NCBI RefSeq assembly: GCF_009646095.1
Contig: NZ_CP045725.1
Location: 1,612,001-1,676,000 of the forward strand
Direction of reading: 5' to 3'
Length of the DNA: 64,000 nucleotides
From: Raineyella fluvialis
GTDB taxonomy: Bacteria > Actinomycetota > Actinomycetes > Propionibacteriales > Propionibacteriaceae
Shown: in pieces, positions 63,367-64,000 of the stretch
Layout: every line of letters starts with the position of its first letter
Position numbering within the stretch: the stretch's first letter is position 1
Made by a program: the position numbers and the translations under genes
Notes under the pieces: generated by a model
Databases searched by the model: none
Told to the model about the DNA's origin: nothing
What the model saw: only the letters and a program-made list of their open reading frames with translations

Positions 63367-64000
63367 TCAGGCGCCGTGCCGGTGCCTCAGGATCCGGCCG
63401 ACGAGACGCCAGGTCGACGGGGGATCGGCGCGGGTGAACGCCCATTCCGGGTCTGTCAGCATGCGCGCACCGGACAGCCCGGCCACCATCGCGATGACGA
63501 CGAGGACGGTGGACACACCGTTCTGCATGGCCTGGAGGACGTCGGCCTGGTCGAAGTAGATCAGGGTCCGCAGCGCCGCGGAGCCGGGGATCGACACGAG
63601 CACCGTCGGGACCGTCATGATGATCTTCTCCATCGAGAACAGTCGACCCGCCCCGCGCAGAGCAGCCCCATCAGGAAGCAGCCGACGAAGGTCGCCACGT
63701 GCGGCCGCACCCCGGCCTGCAGCATCAGCAGCCGCGGGGTGTTGCCGATGATCGCGATCACCCCGGAGGCCAGCGCCATCCGCCACGGCGAGTTGAACAT
63801 CGTCGCCCAGCCGAAGACCGCGAAGAAGCTTGCCGCCAGCAATGCCGTCCACACCGCTATCGGATCTCCGGCCAGGGGAGGGACGGCAGCAGGGGAGACG
63901 CCGCTGAGCGTGGCCACTCCCCACACCCCGATGGCCATCGCCAGCAGCACCATGAACGCGTACATCAACCGGGGGATGCCGGTCAACAGGTCGATCCGGG
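63367..64000 (-). pseudogene. ThrE-type threonine/serine exporter C-terminal part; gene leaves the window, frame broken once (probably sequence error)
   Basis: The visible part is hydrophobic with several membrane spans: LMYAFMVLLAMAIGVWGVAT, VWTALLAASFFAVFGWATMF, ASGVIAIIGNTPRLLML, and, in another frame, TVPTVLVSIPGSAALRTLIY and VLVVIAMVAGLSGA. Adding one G to the four-G run at 63649-63654 joins the two frames as LLCAGAGRLFSMEKIIMT. The pattern of an N-rich Gly/Pro segment followed by VSIPGSAALR suggests the ThrE family, which exports threonine and serine. The start lies beyond 64000; the TTG at 63986 is inside the coding sequence. Confidence 0.65.

Overview
The window comes from a high-GC actinobacterium. 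GTG starts and 4-base ATGA/GTGA gene overlaps are common, and the mix of genes (AdoCbl-dependent methylmalonyl-CoA mutase, oxygen-dependent cobalamin synthesis, CrtYc/CrtYd/CrtU carotenoid genes, a DUF222-HNH gene) points to a relative of Propionibacteriaceae. The genus cannot be fixed from sequence alone.

Layout. 1-1.7 kb: a truncated beta-helix membrane protein and a small ABM-family oxygenase. 1.8-8.8 kb: a sugar or sugar-acid operon (DhaK-DhaL kinase, TIM-type isomerase, TIM-barrel enzyme, NAD dehydrogenase, MFS transporter) with a convergent GntR/FCD regulator and a strong shared terminator. 8.8-9.6 kb: a secreted trypsin-like protease. 9.75-17 kb: an aromatic carotenoid (isorenieratene-type) operon in the order idi-crtE, crtI, crtB, Rieske, crtYc, crtYd, crtU, divergent from a CarH-like B12 photoreceptor gene with operator repeats between them. 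18-24.2 kb: MarR, zinc-free L33 with a Zur-like box, HAD phosphatase, pyruvate:quinone oxidoreductase, a lipoprotein and an LGFP-repeat/M15 peptidase. 24.3-31.3 kb: riboswitch-led cobalamin operon (chelatase I/D, cobO, cobB-cobC, cobA, cobK). 31.5-34.8 kb: HNH protein, cobL, cobM. 34.9-40.7 kb: a second cobalamin riboswitch, an unknown 145-residue protein, mutA, mutB, meaB. 40.8-43.5 kb: cbiMNQO cobalt importer behind a third riboswitch. 43.6-54.4 kb: an aromatic ring-dioxygenase catabolic cluster divergent from a TetR gene plus mhpB- and bphB-like genes. 54.7-63.1 kb: cobIJ, cobG, cobH, a second cobG-like gene and a divergent cobN. 63.1-64 kb: intergenic repeats and the end of a ThrE-type exporter.

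How the parts fit. Most of the window makes, senses or uses cobalamin. CbiMNQO imports cobalt; CobA/IJ/G/H/K/L/M build the corrin; CobN with the ChlI/D-type subunit inserts cobalt late; CobB amidates, CobO adenosylates and CobC makes the aminopropanol phosphate arm. AdoCbl is then used by MutAB, guarded by MeaB, and probably by the CarH-like regulator to switch carotenoids on in light. CobQ, CobD/CbiB, CobU, CobS and CobT are not in the window.

Quality note. At least eight genes have broken frames, and nearly every break is mended by adding one G or C to a short G/C run. This looks like systematic base-deletion error in the sequence rather than gene decay, so the interrupted genes below are probably intact in the organism.
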